A stretch of DNA of 29,029 nucleotides from the NCBI GenBank assembly GCA_003446375.1, contig DMAW01000178.1, positions 1 through 29,029 of the forward strand, written 5' to 3'. A program made the translations under genes and the position numbers. The stretch is from Eubacteriaceae bacterium. GTDB taxonomy: Bacteria > Bacillota > Clostridia > Eubacteriales > Alkalibacteraceae. The notes under the pieces were generated by a model, which saw nothing but the letters and a program-made list of their open reading frames with translations, was not told where the DNA came from and did no database searches. Below are positions 8,891 through 14,841 of the stretch, piece after piece; the stretch's first letter is position 1; the number at the start of each line of letters is the position of its first letter.

Positions 8891-9199
8891 ATGAGTATAG
8901 CAGGCAAAAAAATAAGAGTAGTAAATAAATTCAGATTGATTTTAGCAGTTTTACTTCTAGCAATTGTGATGGTTTTTCTTTCTACGAGCCTTATTCAAAT
9001 CGCAAAGGGTCAAGAGAGACCTGTTTATGAGACTTATATCGTAAAAAAAGGTGATACATTATGGAATATTGCAAGATCATATAGTTCAGATGAAGTTGAT
9101 GTTCGAGATGTGATATTTGATATATCAATGCATAACAATATTTCGGGCAACGAACATATATATCCAAACCAAAGATTAGAGATACCTGTTAGGCAATGA
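8891..9199 (+). CDS. SOS-induced LysM membrane protein, YneA-type cell division suppressor
   Basis: Small 102-residue protein with a short basic N-terminus, one membrane segment at about residues 16-35 (LILAVLLLAIVMVFLSTSLI), and a LysM domain from about residue 50 (YIVKKGDTLWNIA) to the end (YPNQRLEIP). Length, topology and position divergent from lexA match B. subtilis YneA, the SOS-induced inhibitor of septation that acts at the cell envelope. Two perfect LexA boxes over the promoter strengthen the call. AGGAGG at 8877-8882 serves ATG 8891. YneA proteins diverge quickly, so the identification rests on architecture and context more than on sequence identity. Confidence 0.88.
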   Translation: MSIAGKKIRVVNKFRLILAVLLLAIVMVFLSTSLIQIAKGQERPVYETYIVKKGDTLWNIARSYSSDEVDVRDVIFDISMHNNISGNEHIYPNQRLEIPVRQ

Positions 9200-9283
9200 G
9201 AACAGCGATCATTATAATTTTATGTGTGACCTGGATTTAATAGGGTAAATATATAATAGATTAAATTTAGGGAGGTATAATAC

Positions 9284-9733
9284 ATGAAGAAAATATTGAT
9301 ACCTGTTGATGGATCGGAGTATTCAGACAAAGCATTGGAAAGCGGCAAAAAATTGGCTAAGGCTTTTGACAGCAAAGTTATACTCGTACACGTTAAGGAC
9401 GTAAGGTTTCCGTTATATCCCTATGAACCTGGAAATGTTGTGGATATGGGATCTACTCTGCAACAATTAGTTGATGCTGCCGGAACACATTCTCAGAAGA
9501 TTTTGGATAAGTCAAAAGAATACTTTGCTGATATGATTGATTCTGTAGAGACAATTGAGCTTGAGGGAGATCCTGCAAATAGGTTGATAAAATTTATAAA
9601 TGAAAATGATGATATCGACCTCGTTATTATGGGGTCTGTCGGTATAAGCGGGGGAATTCAGAGTTTCATATTGGGAAGCGTGACAAATAAAGTTCTTCAT
9701 CATATCAAAAAACCTGTAATGGTCGTAAGGTAA
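9284..9733 (+). CDS. universal stress protein, UspA family
   Basis: Single-domain Usp of 149 residues. It begins KKILIPVDGSEYSDKAL (the beta1/Asp motif) and ends with the ATP-binding type signature GSVGISGGIQSFILGS followed by the PVMVVR strand. The glycines of G-x2-G-x9-G-S/T can be seen, so nucleotide binding is expected. ATG 9284 follows GGGAGG. It is monocistronic: a separate leader of about 80 bases precedes it and a very strong hairpin follows. The role cannot be told from sequence; nearby lexA is a different regulon and no SOS box lies in front of this gene. Confidence 0.93.
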   Translation: MKKILIPVDGSEYSDKALESGKKLAKAFDSKVILVHVKDVRFPLYPYEPGNVVDMGSTLQQLVDAAGTHSQKILDKSKEYFADMIDSVETIELEGDPANRLIKFINENDDIDLVIMGSVGISGGIQSFILGSVTNKVLHHIKKPVMVVR

Positions 9734-9745
9734 ACGGATACGATA

Positions 9746-9790
9746 ATTTCAAGAAGCCGGAGCATATCATATGCTCCGGCTTCTTGAAAT
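9746..9790. terminator. 22-bp perfect inverted repeat, bidirectional terminator of uspA and mnmH
   Basis: The left arm (9746-9767) and right arm (9769-9790) are exact reverse complements around a single C at 9768, with a GC-rich core AGCCGGAGC. The right arm ends on the base before the mnmH stop. No long T-tract follows on either strand, yet placement between convergent genes argues for termination or 3' end protection. Confidence 0.75.
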
Positions 9791-10897
9791 TTATATATAG
9801 ATCTGAGATTTTTCTTTGAGATATTCTGTTACTTCATCTTTAGTTCCTGTAAAGATGATTTTTTCATGTTTTTTCTCGATTTGATACTTGTACATAGGAT
9901 CGTAGTATTCCTTTAGGAGCATTTCTACCCAATTTTTGTGAAGGCAAGTTTCTCCCGCAGTTTTTTGCAGTTCGTTTGCTTTTTCAAATGAGGATGAAAT
10001 CTTATGATAGAATTCTCCGCCAAGACGCTTCTTTATTTTAGATAGGCTATTTCTAATTTCTTTTGCCCAAACATCTAATCCTGCGTCATTTGATGTTGAT
10101 TTTTGATATTCAATTTGAGACTGGATGACATATTCTTTAAAAATATTATCCAATCTTTCATCAAAGTCTACTTTTAAAAGAATCAATGAACCTGACTTGA
10201 AGTACTCGTGCAGCTCCTTTGGAATATAGCTTCTGCCTATATTTCGGCTTTCATCTTCAAGCAACATGTACTTGTAGTTTTTTGAGGCATGCCGGATAAT
10301 TTCATATGCTAAATTATTTTCAAAATTAATCTGAGTAGGTTGGACGCTTACCCGATTGCCAAATGATGAACCTCTATGATTGGCAAGTCCTTCCAAGTCT
10401 ATAGCTGATTGCTGATTTAAAAGCAGATTCGTCTTTCCTGAACCTGTATAGCCGGTCAATACAAGGGGAGAGGAAAGGATGTTTTCGGGATTCAAGGCAT
10501 CTATTAAATAATTCCTAAATGCCTTATACCCACCATCCAACCGAACTACGGATAATCCGGTGGATTCATAAATCCATTGCTGGCTGATACGGGATCTTTG
10601 TCCGCCACGAAAACAATATATCAGGCTTTCGGGATTTTTAGAGATAAATCCTTTCCAAGCAGATACCCTGTGCTCCTTGACAGAGCCCGAAACTAGCTTG
10701 TAACCGAGATCAACAGCATCTTCACTTCCCTTTTCTTTGTAGCAAGTGCCGACGAGATGTCTTTCTTCGTTATTCATTATTGGTAAGTTTATGCTGTTTA
10801 AGAACGCTCCTTTTTCATATTCGACAGGAGCTCTCACATCTATCAAAGGCAATTTTCTTAATACTATGCTCATAAAATCTGCAGTAGTTTCAAACAT
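9791..10897 (-). CDS. mnmH: tRNA 2-selenouridine synthase MnmH (SelU)
   Basis: Replaces the sulfur of 2-thiouridine at tRNA wobble position 34 with selenium, using selenophosphate. The 368 residues show an N-terminal rhodanese domain with the reactive Cys95 in YCFRGGQRS and a P-loop GYTGSGKT at about 149-156. The P-loop domain includes GLANHRGSSFG. The start is ATG 10897, 2 bases after the selD stop and with AAAGGTAGTG at the selD end as ribosome site, so the two are co-transcribed and probably coupled. selD directly upstream supplies its selenium donor. Nothing is missing from the protein. Confidence 0.96.
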   Translation of the reverse strand: MFETTADFMSIVLRKLPLIDVRAPVEYEKGAFLNSINLPIMNNEERHLVGTCYKEKGSEDAVDLGYKLVSGSVKEHRVSAWKGFISKNPESLIYCFRGGQRSRISQQWIYESTGLSVVRLDGGYKAFRNYLIDALNPENILSSPLVLTGYTGSGKTNLLLNQQSAIDLEGLANHRGSSFGNRVSVQPTQINFENNLAYEIIRHASKNYKYMLLEDESRNIGRSYIPKELHEYFKSGSLILLKVDFDERLDNIFKEYVIQSQIEYQKSTSNDAGLDVWAKEIRNSLSKIKKRLGGEFYHKISSSFEKANELQKTAGETCLHKNWVEMLLKEYYDPMYKYQIEKKHEKIIFTGTKDEVTEYLKEKSQIYI

Positions 10898-10899
10898 AG

Positions 10900-11931
10900 T
10901 TACACTACCTTTACAAAGAAATCAGATTTAGGGACGGTTGTACCTATTGAATCAAGGCTCAAGCCATATGATTGCGTAACTTTGAGAAATTCATCTACAC
11001 TGTTTTTTTCGACAGCAACCAGCAATCCACCGGAAGTTTGGGGATCGCAGAGTATGTTTTTTTGTTCATCGCTTAAGGGAGAAATTTTATGACCGTAACT
11101 GTTGAAATTATTTTGAGTTCCTCCCGGAGTACATCCCATGGAAAGATATTTTCTAGTGTTTTTCAGTAAAGGGACATTGCCGAAATTTATTATCGCAGAT
11201 ATGTCGCTTCCTTCGCAAATTTCTGTCAAGTGCCCTAAAAGCCCAAAGCCTGTAACGTCTGTCAATGCTCTTACACCGGAAATCTTGGCTATTGTTTCTC
11301 CTATGGAGTTCAATGTGCACATAGTTTCTATTGCTTCGTTTATATCTTCGTGTTCAATCTTTTTTCTTTTTTGAGCAGTTGTAAGTATCCCTATTCCCAA
11401 AGGCTTTGTCAAAAAAAGTTCGCAGCCTTCAGATGCAGAATTGTTTTTTTTGAGATTGTCATTTTCGACCAATCCGGTGACCGCAAGACCGAATATAGGT
11501 TCAGGAGAATCTATGCTATGGCCTCCTGCTAATGGGATGCCTGCATTTTCACAGACTGTTCTCCCGCCTTCTATTACCTTTTGAGCGACTTCGACCGAGA
11601 GTTTTTTTACCGGCCAACCGAATATAGATATGGCCATAAGCGGCTTTCCCCCCATAGCATATATATCACTGATTGCATTAGTAGCAGCTATTTTGCCAAA
11701 AGTGAAGGGATCATCTACGATGGGCATGAAGAAATCCGTCGTGCTTAAAACGGAAGTTCCATTGCCAAGATCAAATGCAGCAGCATCGTCTTTTGAACTG
11801 TTTCCCACGATAAGCTCAGGATATGTTACAGATGATTTCGATCCTTCGAGTATGGATTCCAGCACTCCGGGAGATATCTTGCATCCGCAACCGGCCCCAT
11901 GGCTGTATTCTGTTAATTTGATATCGTTCAT
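10900..11931 (-). CDS. selD: selenide, water dikinase SelD (selenophosphate synthase)
   Basis: Makes selenophosphate from selenide and ATP. Near the N-terminus GAGCGCKISPG carries the active Cys15 and Lys18, equivalent to E. coli Cys17 and Lys20. The codon is TGC, so this is a cysteine and not a selenocysteine form. AIRS-type ATP-binding motifs follow: STTDFFMPIVDDPFTFG, AATNAISDIYAMGG and LTDVTGFGLLGH. Length 343 is normal. AGAGGTG precedes ATG 11931. It forms an operon with mnmH. No selA, selB or tRNA-Sec lies in the window, so tRNA selenation is the only visible use of selenophosphate. Confidence 0.97.
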   Translation of the reverse strand: MNDIKLTEYSHGAGCGCKISPGVLESILEGSKSSVTYPELIVGNSSKDDAAAFDLGNGTSVLSTTDFFMPIVDDPFTFGKIAATNAISDIYAMGGKPLMAISIFGWPVKKLSVEVAQKVIEGGRTVCENAGIPLAGGHSIDSPEPIFGLAVTGLVENDNLKKNNSASEGCELFLTKPLGIGILTTAQKRKKIEHEDINEAIETMCTLNSIGETIAKISGVRALTDVTGFGLLGHLTEICEGSDISAIINFGNVPLLKNTRKYLSMGCTPGGTQNNFNSYGHKISPLSDEQKNILCDPQTSGGLLVAVEKNSVDEFLKVTQSYGLSLDSIGTTVPKSDFFVKVV

Positions 11932-11963
11932 TTTTACACCTCTGAAATATTTTTATACTGCTT

Positions 11964-11994
11964 ATTATAACATAGTAGAAACTAATGTAGTCAA
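11964..11994 (-). promoter_or_regulatory. selD-mnmH promoter
   Basis: On the - strand TTGACT (11994-11989) and TATAAT (11969-11964) are separated by 19 bases, longer than the ideal 17. The -35 abuts the -35 of the divergent promoter for the serine acetyltransferase gene. Confidence 0.6.
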
Positions 11995-12023
11995 TTGACG
12001 AATTAAAAGATTAATAATAAAAT
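11995..12023 (+). promoter_or_regulatory. promoter of the serine acetyltransferase gene
   Basis: TTGACG (11995-12000), a 17-base spacer and TAAAAT (12018-12023). The expected leader is about 50 bases, too short for a T-box or large riboswitch. The AGAGG ribosome site follows at 12065-12069. Confidence 0.72.
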
Positions 12024-12077
12024 GTAGTAACAAGCAAATAAGGAAATAGACGTTGAAAAAGAAAAGAGGTTGTTGAA

Positions 12078-13037
12078 ATGCCAAGATTATTAGACAAACA
12101 GAGAATTGATAGAATTGTTATGGAAACAATTGATAGCTACAAGGAGCAGACTTCGATTCTTCCCCATATACAGTGCCCGATGCCGGATAGGGAAGTTATC
12201 ATAAATCTTTCAAAGCAGCTTAGGCAATTGATTTTTCCGGGATATTTCAATAGGCATGCGTGCAGGGGAGAGATAATGAATTATCATACGGGAGAATTGG
12301 TAGTGAATATACACGAGATTCTTACCGAACAGCTTGTTTTTGCATTGAGCTTGCAGGAATATTCCAAGGCAAAGGCTGAGAATATATGCAAAAGAGATGC
12401 AATTCAAAAAAAAGCTTCTGAGATAAGTTATGTTTTTTTGGAGAAGATTCCTAAAATCAGAGAATTTTTAGCTACTGATGTAGAGGCTGCGTTTCAAGGA
12501 GATCCTGCAGCTACAGGAAAAGAAGAGATAATATTTTCTTATCCGGGGATTTTTGCCGTCAGTATCCATAGATTGGCACACGAATTGTACCTATTGAGCG
12601 TACCGTTGATACCCAGGATACTAAGCGAGTATGCTCATAATGTCACAGGGATAGACATACATCCCGGAGCTACGATCGGAAGGTATTTCTTTATAGATCA
12701 CGGAACAGGAGTCGTAATAGGGGAAACCACTCATATTGGAGAAAACGTAAAAATATATCAGGGCGTGACTTTAGGTGCTCTATCAACTAGAGGAGGACAG
12801 AGCTTGCGAGGAGTTAAAAGGCATCCGACCATAGAAGACAATGTGACTGTTTATTCGGGTTCATCAATACTGGGAGGAGAGACAGTCATAGGCAAGGACG
12901 CAGTGATAGGCAGCAATGCCTTTATAACTAAATCTGTGCCTGCAGGGACAAAAGTAAGCATTAAGAATCCTGAGCTGGTATTTAAGGACGGAACAGCAAA
13001 GGAACTGAAAGTCGATTATGGAGTAAATGGAAAATAA
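12078..13037 (+). CDS. epsC: serine O-acetyltransferase, EpsC type
   Basis: Catalyses acetyl-CoA + L-serine to O-acetylserine, the first step of cysteine synthesis. The C-terminal half is a left-handed beta-helix with hexapeptide repeats and the family motif GIDIHPGATIGRYFFIDHGTGVVIGET. The helix continues through VKIYQGVTLGALSTRGG and a final loop AVIGSNAFITKSVPAG. About 160 extra N-terminal residues form the helical domain seen in long clostridial EpsC forms; total 319 residues. ATG 12078 has an AGAGG site. No O-acetylserine sulfhydrylase (cysK) is adjacent. The downstream sulfur regulator and rhodanese make a sulfur-related neighbourhood. Confidence 0.94.
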   Translation: MPRLLDKQRIDRIVMETIDSYKEQTSILPHIQCPMPDREVIINLSKQLRQLIFPGYFNRHACRGEIMNYHTGELVVNIHEILTEQLVFALSLQEYSKAKAENICKRDAIQKKASEISYVFLEKIPKIREFLATDVEAAFQGDPAATGKEEIIFSYPGIFAVSIHRLAHELYLLSVPLIPRILSEYAHNVTGIDIHPGATIGRYFFIDHGTGVVIGETTHIGENVKIYQGVTLGALSTRGGQSLRGVKRHPTIEDNVTVYSGSSILGGETVIGKDAVIGSNAFITKSVPAGTKVSIKNPELVFKDGTAKELKVDYGVNGK

Positions 13038-13083
13038 CACAGATGCTAATGAATATATGAAATCGAAGTGGAGCTGAAGATGC

Positions 13084-13365
13084 ATGGAAGAGATGAAAGA
13101 AGTGGCACAAATTTTAAAAGTCTTATCGAATGAGAATAGGCTTATGATTGTTTGCTATTTAATACAAAGCCCTATGACGGTAAGCCAGTTGCATGAAAAG
13201 CTTGGGAATATGACTCAATCTGCTTTGTCGCAGCATCTTTCAATACTAAAAGCGCACAAGATATTGCAATCAGAAAAACAGGGTCAAAATATAACTTATG
13301 ATATTTATGACAGTAGGATAAAAACTGTGATTGAAGTGCTGAAAAAAAATTATTGTTATTTTTGA
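13084..13365 (+). CDS. ArsR-family repressor with SqrR/BigR-like cysteine pair (candidate persulfide sensor)
   Basis: Winged-helix repressor of 93 residues. The body EVAQILKVLSNENRLMIVCYLI, read as helices 1-2, is followed by the recognition region TQSALSQHLSILKAHKIL and a wing. Cys24 lies in the second helix (LMIVCYL) and Cys91 near the C-terminus (NYCYF). No ArsR CxC or metal-binding DxH motif is seen. The 67-residue spacing of the two cysteines resembles the persulfide-sensing proteins SqrR and BigR, where the cysteines form a tetrasulfide bridge. ATG 13084 follows GGAG at 13070. A 12-2-12 operator lies in front of the rhodanese gene immediately downstream. Persulfide sensing is inferred from cysteine placement and neighbours, while ArsR membership is clear. 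Confidence 0.9.
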   Translation: MEEMKEVAQILKVLSNENRLMIVCYLIQSPMTVSQLHEKLGNMTQSALSQHLSILKAHKILQSEKQGQNITYDIYDSRIKTVIEVLKKNYCYF

Positions 13366-13372
13366 AAAAGTA

Positions 13373-13425
13373 TTGACAATCTTTAAGGCCTCGATTAATA
13401 TTAGTATATAAGAAAATTCTAATAT
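13373..13425 (+). promoter_or_regulatory. rhodanese promoter overlapped by a 12-2-12 ArsR-type operator
   Basis: TTGACA (13373-13378), a 17-base spacer and TAATAT (13396-13401). Over the -10 and start point lies an imperfect inverted repeat: left arm 13399-13410, centre 13411-13412, right arm 13413-13424, with 9 of 12 positions paired and cores ATATTAG and CTAATAT. The 12-2-12 form is typical of ArsR-family operators. The position is right for repression by the gene product encoded just upstream. Confidence 0.72.
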
Positions 13426-13445
13426 ATTGATATGGAGGATGAACC

Positions 13446-13766
13446 ATGTTTGCATTTTTAAGAAAAAATAATTTTACTACAGTAAATGTGAATGACTTGG
13501 CAGATATAAAAGAAAAGATAAATTTGGTTGATATCAGAGAACCTTATGAATACCATAGAGGACATTTATCAGGAGCTAAAAACATACCTATGGGGACGCT
13601 TTTATCAAATCCTGACAAATATCTTTCAAAAGACAAGACGTATCATATTATTTGCCAATCAGGAGGAAGAAGCTTAAGTGCCTGCAACGAGTTAGATAGT
13701 GCAGGGTATGATGTCATTAACGTTGGCGGAGGCACAGGATCTTTCGTAGGATCTTTAAAAAGATGA
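13446..13766 (+). CDS. single-domain rhodanese (sulfurtransferase)
   Basis: A 106-residue rhodanese-fold protein. It shows the VDIREPYEYHRGHLSGAKNIPMG segment (CH2-like first motif) and the active-site loop CQSGGRS, whose cysteine carries the persulfide. It then ends in NVGGGTGSF. The size fits a single catalytic domain, cytosolic, without signal peptide. GGAGG precedes ATG 13446. It has its own promoter with an ArsR-type operator and a terminator behind it, so it appears to be a one-gene regulon target of the adjacent repressor. Likely role: moving sulfane sulfur when persulfide rises. Confidence 0.93.
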   Translation: MFAFLRKNNFTTVNVNDLADIKEKINLVDIREPYEYHRGHLSGAKNIPMGTLLSNPDKYLSKDKTYHIICQSGGRSLSACNELDSAGYDVINVGGGTGSFVGSLKR

Positions 13767-13777
13767 TTAATTAAATT

Positions 13778-13799
13778 ACCGGCGATATGCCGGTTTTTT
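13778..13799 (+). terminator. rho-independent terminator of the rhodanese gene
   Basis: ACCGGC and GCCGGT form a 6-bp stem around GATAT, directly followed by six Ts. It starts 11 bases after the rhodanese stop. Confidence 0.88.
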
Positions 13800-13990
13800 A
13801 TTTTTAGCAAAAATGTATACATTATTTCTTTAAAGATTGATGCAAAATTATCACTTATTGTCTAGAGTTTGATATAATAACTGTAGAGTAGCGTTTTTAA
13901 AAACACAGTTAGCCTGAGACATATGTGCTATAAAACTTATTTCGAAGCATTTGATACGATAGTCAGTTCAAAGGAGAGGATGGAGCGGAC

Positions 13991-14485
13991 ATGTTGTTGC
14001 TTGTTTTATCGATTTCAGTTTATTGTTTGGCAGTATATGTAGTGGCGATCAGTGCAGGTTTTGATGAAAATCAAAGTGTCGATAAAATGCAAAGTGAGTT
14101 CGAATATCTTAAATTGATGTTTAATGCGAAGGCAGCAGCTAAGTTGGTTTGCTGCAAGAAGCTAAATAAAATTGAGGATGTAAATTTTTTTGTGACTGAT
14201 AGCAAGATAATAATTTCTACTGAAAAAAATTTTTATGAAATCCCGGGAGAATGCATAGTTAGTGCTGTTACAAGAACAGATGAAGAGATGGAGCCCATGC
14301 AAAAAAAATTAATGGGACTCATGATTAAAAAATTAAAGATGATTGTAACTTCAGGCAAAAAAAAATCTATGCAATACTTGGTGATAGGTTATAAGAACAA
14401 GTCAAAAAAATATAAAGTTCTTACTTTTCATTCCAGCGCAATACCGGACAATATCATTCAAAGCGTTAATAATCTAATGATATAA
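13991..14485 (+). CDS. hypothetical membrane-anchored protein, unknown family
   Basis: Not recognised. The 164 residues begin with a hydrophobic segment (about 2-22, LLLVLSISVYCLAVYVVAIS) that could be a membrane anchor or uncleaved signal. An acidic/helical stretch follows. From about residue 70 a beta-rich basic part contains KIIISTEKNFYEIPGECIVSAV and repeated lysine clusters. The C-terminal part alternates strands as in a PH-like or bacterial membrane-associated beta domain, but this is only an impression. ATG 13991 is preceded by AAGGAGAGG and a closer GGAG. It is monocistronic, with its own leader and a strong terminator. Codon use matches its neighbours, so it is likely a real gene. 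Confidence 0.75.
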   Translation: MLLLVLSISVYCLAVYVVAISAGFDENQSVDKMQSEFEYLKLMFNAKAAAKLVCCKKLNKIEDVNFFVTDSKIIISTEKNFYEIPGECIVSAVTRTDEEMEPMQKKLMGLMIKKLKMIVTSGKKKSMQYLVIGYKNKSKKYKVLTFHSSAIPDNIIQSVNNLMI

Positions 14486-14528
14486 GTCGATTTATCCCGC
14501 CAGATGGGATTGAATTGACTTTTTTTTT
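14484..14528 (+). terminator. terminator of the hypothetical gene, overlapping the next promoter
   Basis: The left arm 14484-14498 pairs with 14506-14523 with one bulged T and two G-U pairs (core ATCCC/GGGAT), followed by a T-run to 14528. The right arm contains the TTGACT that serves as -35 for the lysine-riboswitch transcript. Confidence 0.75.
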
Positions 14529-14544
14529 ATATTTATGTTATTAT
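14515..14544 (+). promoter_or_regulatory. promoter of the lysine-riboswitch operon
   Basis: TTGACT (14515-14520), an 18-base spacer and TATTAT (14539-14544), with TG one base before the -10 region (extended form). Transcription would begin about 14551, right before the riboswitch P1 stem. Confidence 0.72.
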
Positions 14545-14555
14545 ATTTTCAGAAA

Positions 14556-14725
14556 ATGCGATAGAGGTGTGCTTGACATAAGTAGGCAAATGTAGGCAGA
14601 AGAAGCCGTTTAAATTTGTTGAAAGGGGATTGCACCGAAGGTTGAACTTTTCTTCAAGGTTCGTATCTGATTGCAGGGTTAACAGCTTTGCAATTGTCAC
14701 CGAGGATGGTGAAGTGCTATCTTGT
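14556..14725 (+). ncRNA. lysine riboswitch (L-box) aptamer
   Basis: The conserved L-box elements occur in order. GATAGAGGTG (P1 5' strand and J1/2) comes first, with AGTA at 14581 after it, then GAAAGGGG and CACCGAAGG. P4-like (TTGAAC with TTCAAG) and P5-like (TTGCA with TGCAA) stem-loops follow, then GTCACCGAGG, and CTATCTTG closes P1 (GATAG 14560-14564 with CTATC 14717-14721). The same blocks appear in the B. subtilis lysC leader. It lies between a promoter and an intrinsic terminator, and the first gene downstream is an FAD oxidoreductase. Covariance scoring was not possible here, but the match of ordered motifs is unmistakable. Confidence 0.94.
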
Positions 14726-14752
14726 TTGAAATCATTAATAATGGTGAATCAG

Positions 14753-14782
14753 GCAATTGGTGCAAGTCCGATTGCTTTTTTT
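14753..14782 (+). terminator. riboswitch expression platform: intrinsic terminator
   Basis: GCAATTGG (14753-14760) pairs with CCGATTGC (14768-14775) and is followed by seven Ts. TTGTTTGA (14722-14729), just after the P1 3' strand, can pair with TCAGGCAA (14749-14756) and so compete with the terminator, and P1 residues could extend that helix. This layout favours an OFF switch (lysine bound gives termination). An outer stem AATCAGGC/GCCTGATT (14747-14754 with 14785-14792) also exists. The direction was read by eye and is not proven. Confidence 0.85.
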
Positions 14783-14841
14783 GTGCCTGATTTCAAGGCA
14801 AGGAATCATGACTAATATTTAAATGAAAGTGGGAAGGCGAA

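Noticed and set aside
11881..11889. Possible selenocysteine codon at the SelD active site
   Set aside because: The codons read TGC GGA TGC on the - strand, so both are cysteine; no in-frame TGA is present.
11630..11998. 122-codon + strand frame opposite selD
   Set aside because: Antisense shadow of the selD start; the region also holds the divergent promoters.
12025..12077. T-box or cysteine-responsive leader before the serine acetyltransferase gene
   Set aside because: The leader is about 50 bases, lacks the T-box sequence and has no terminator hairpin.
13879..13990. Possible riboswitch in the leader of the hypothetical gene (GAGTAGCG-like stretch)
   Set aside because: I could not match the ordered conserved blocks of THF, preQ1, guanidine, c-di-GMP or T-box RNAs; only a small inverted repeat is visible.
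14630..14815. 61-codon + strand frame in front of the FAD gene
   Set aside because: It coincides with the conserved lysine riboswitch and its terminator; the sequence constraint there is RNA structure, and no ribosome site fits.
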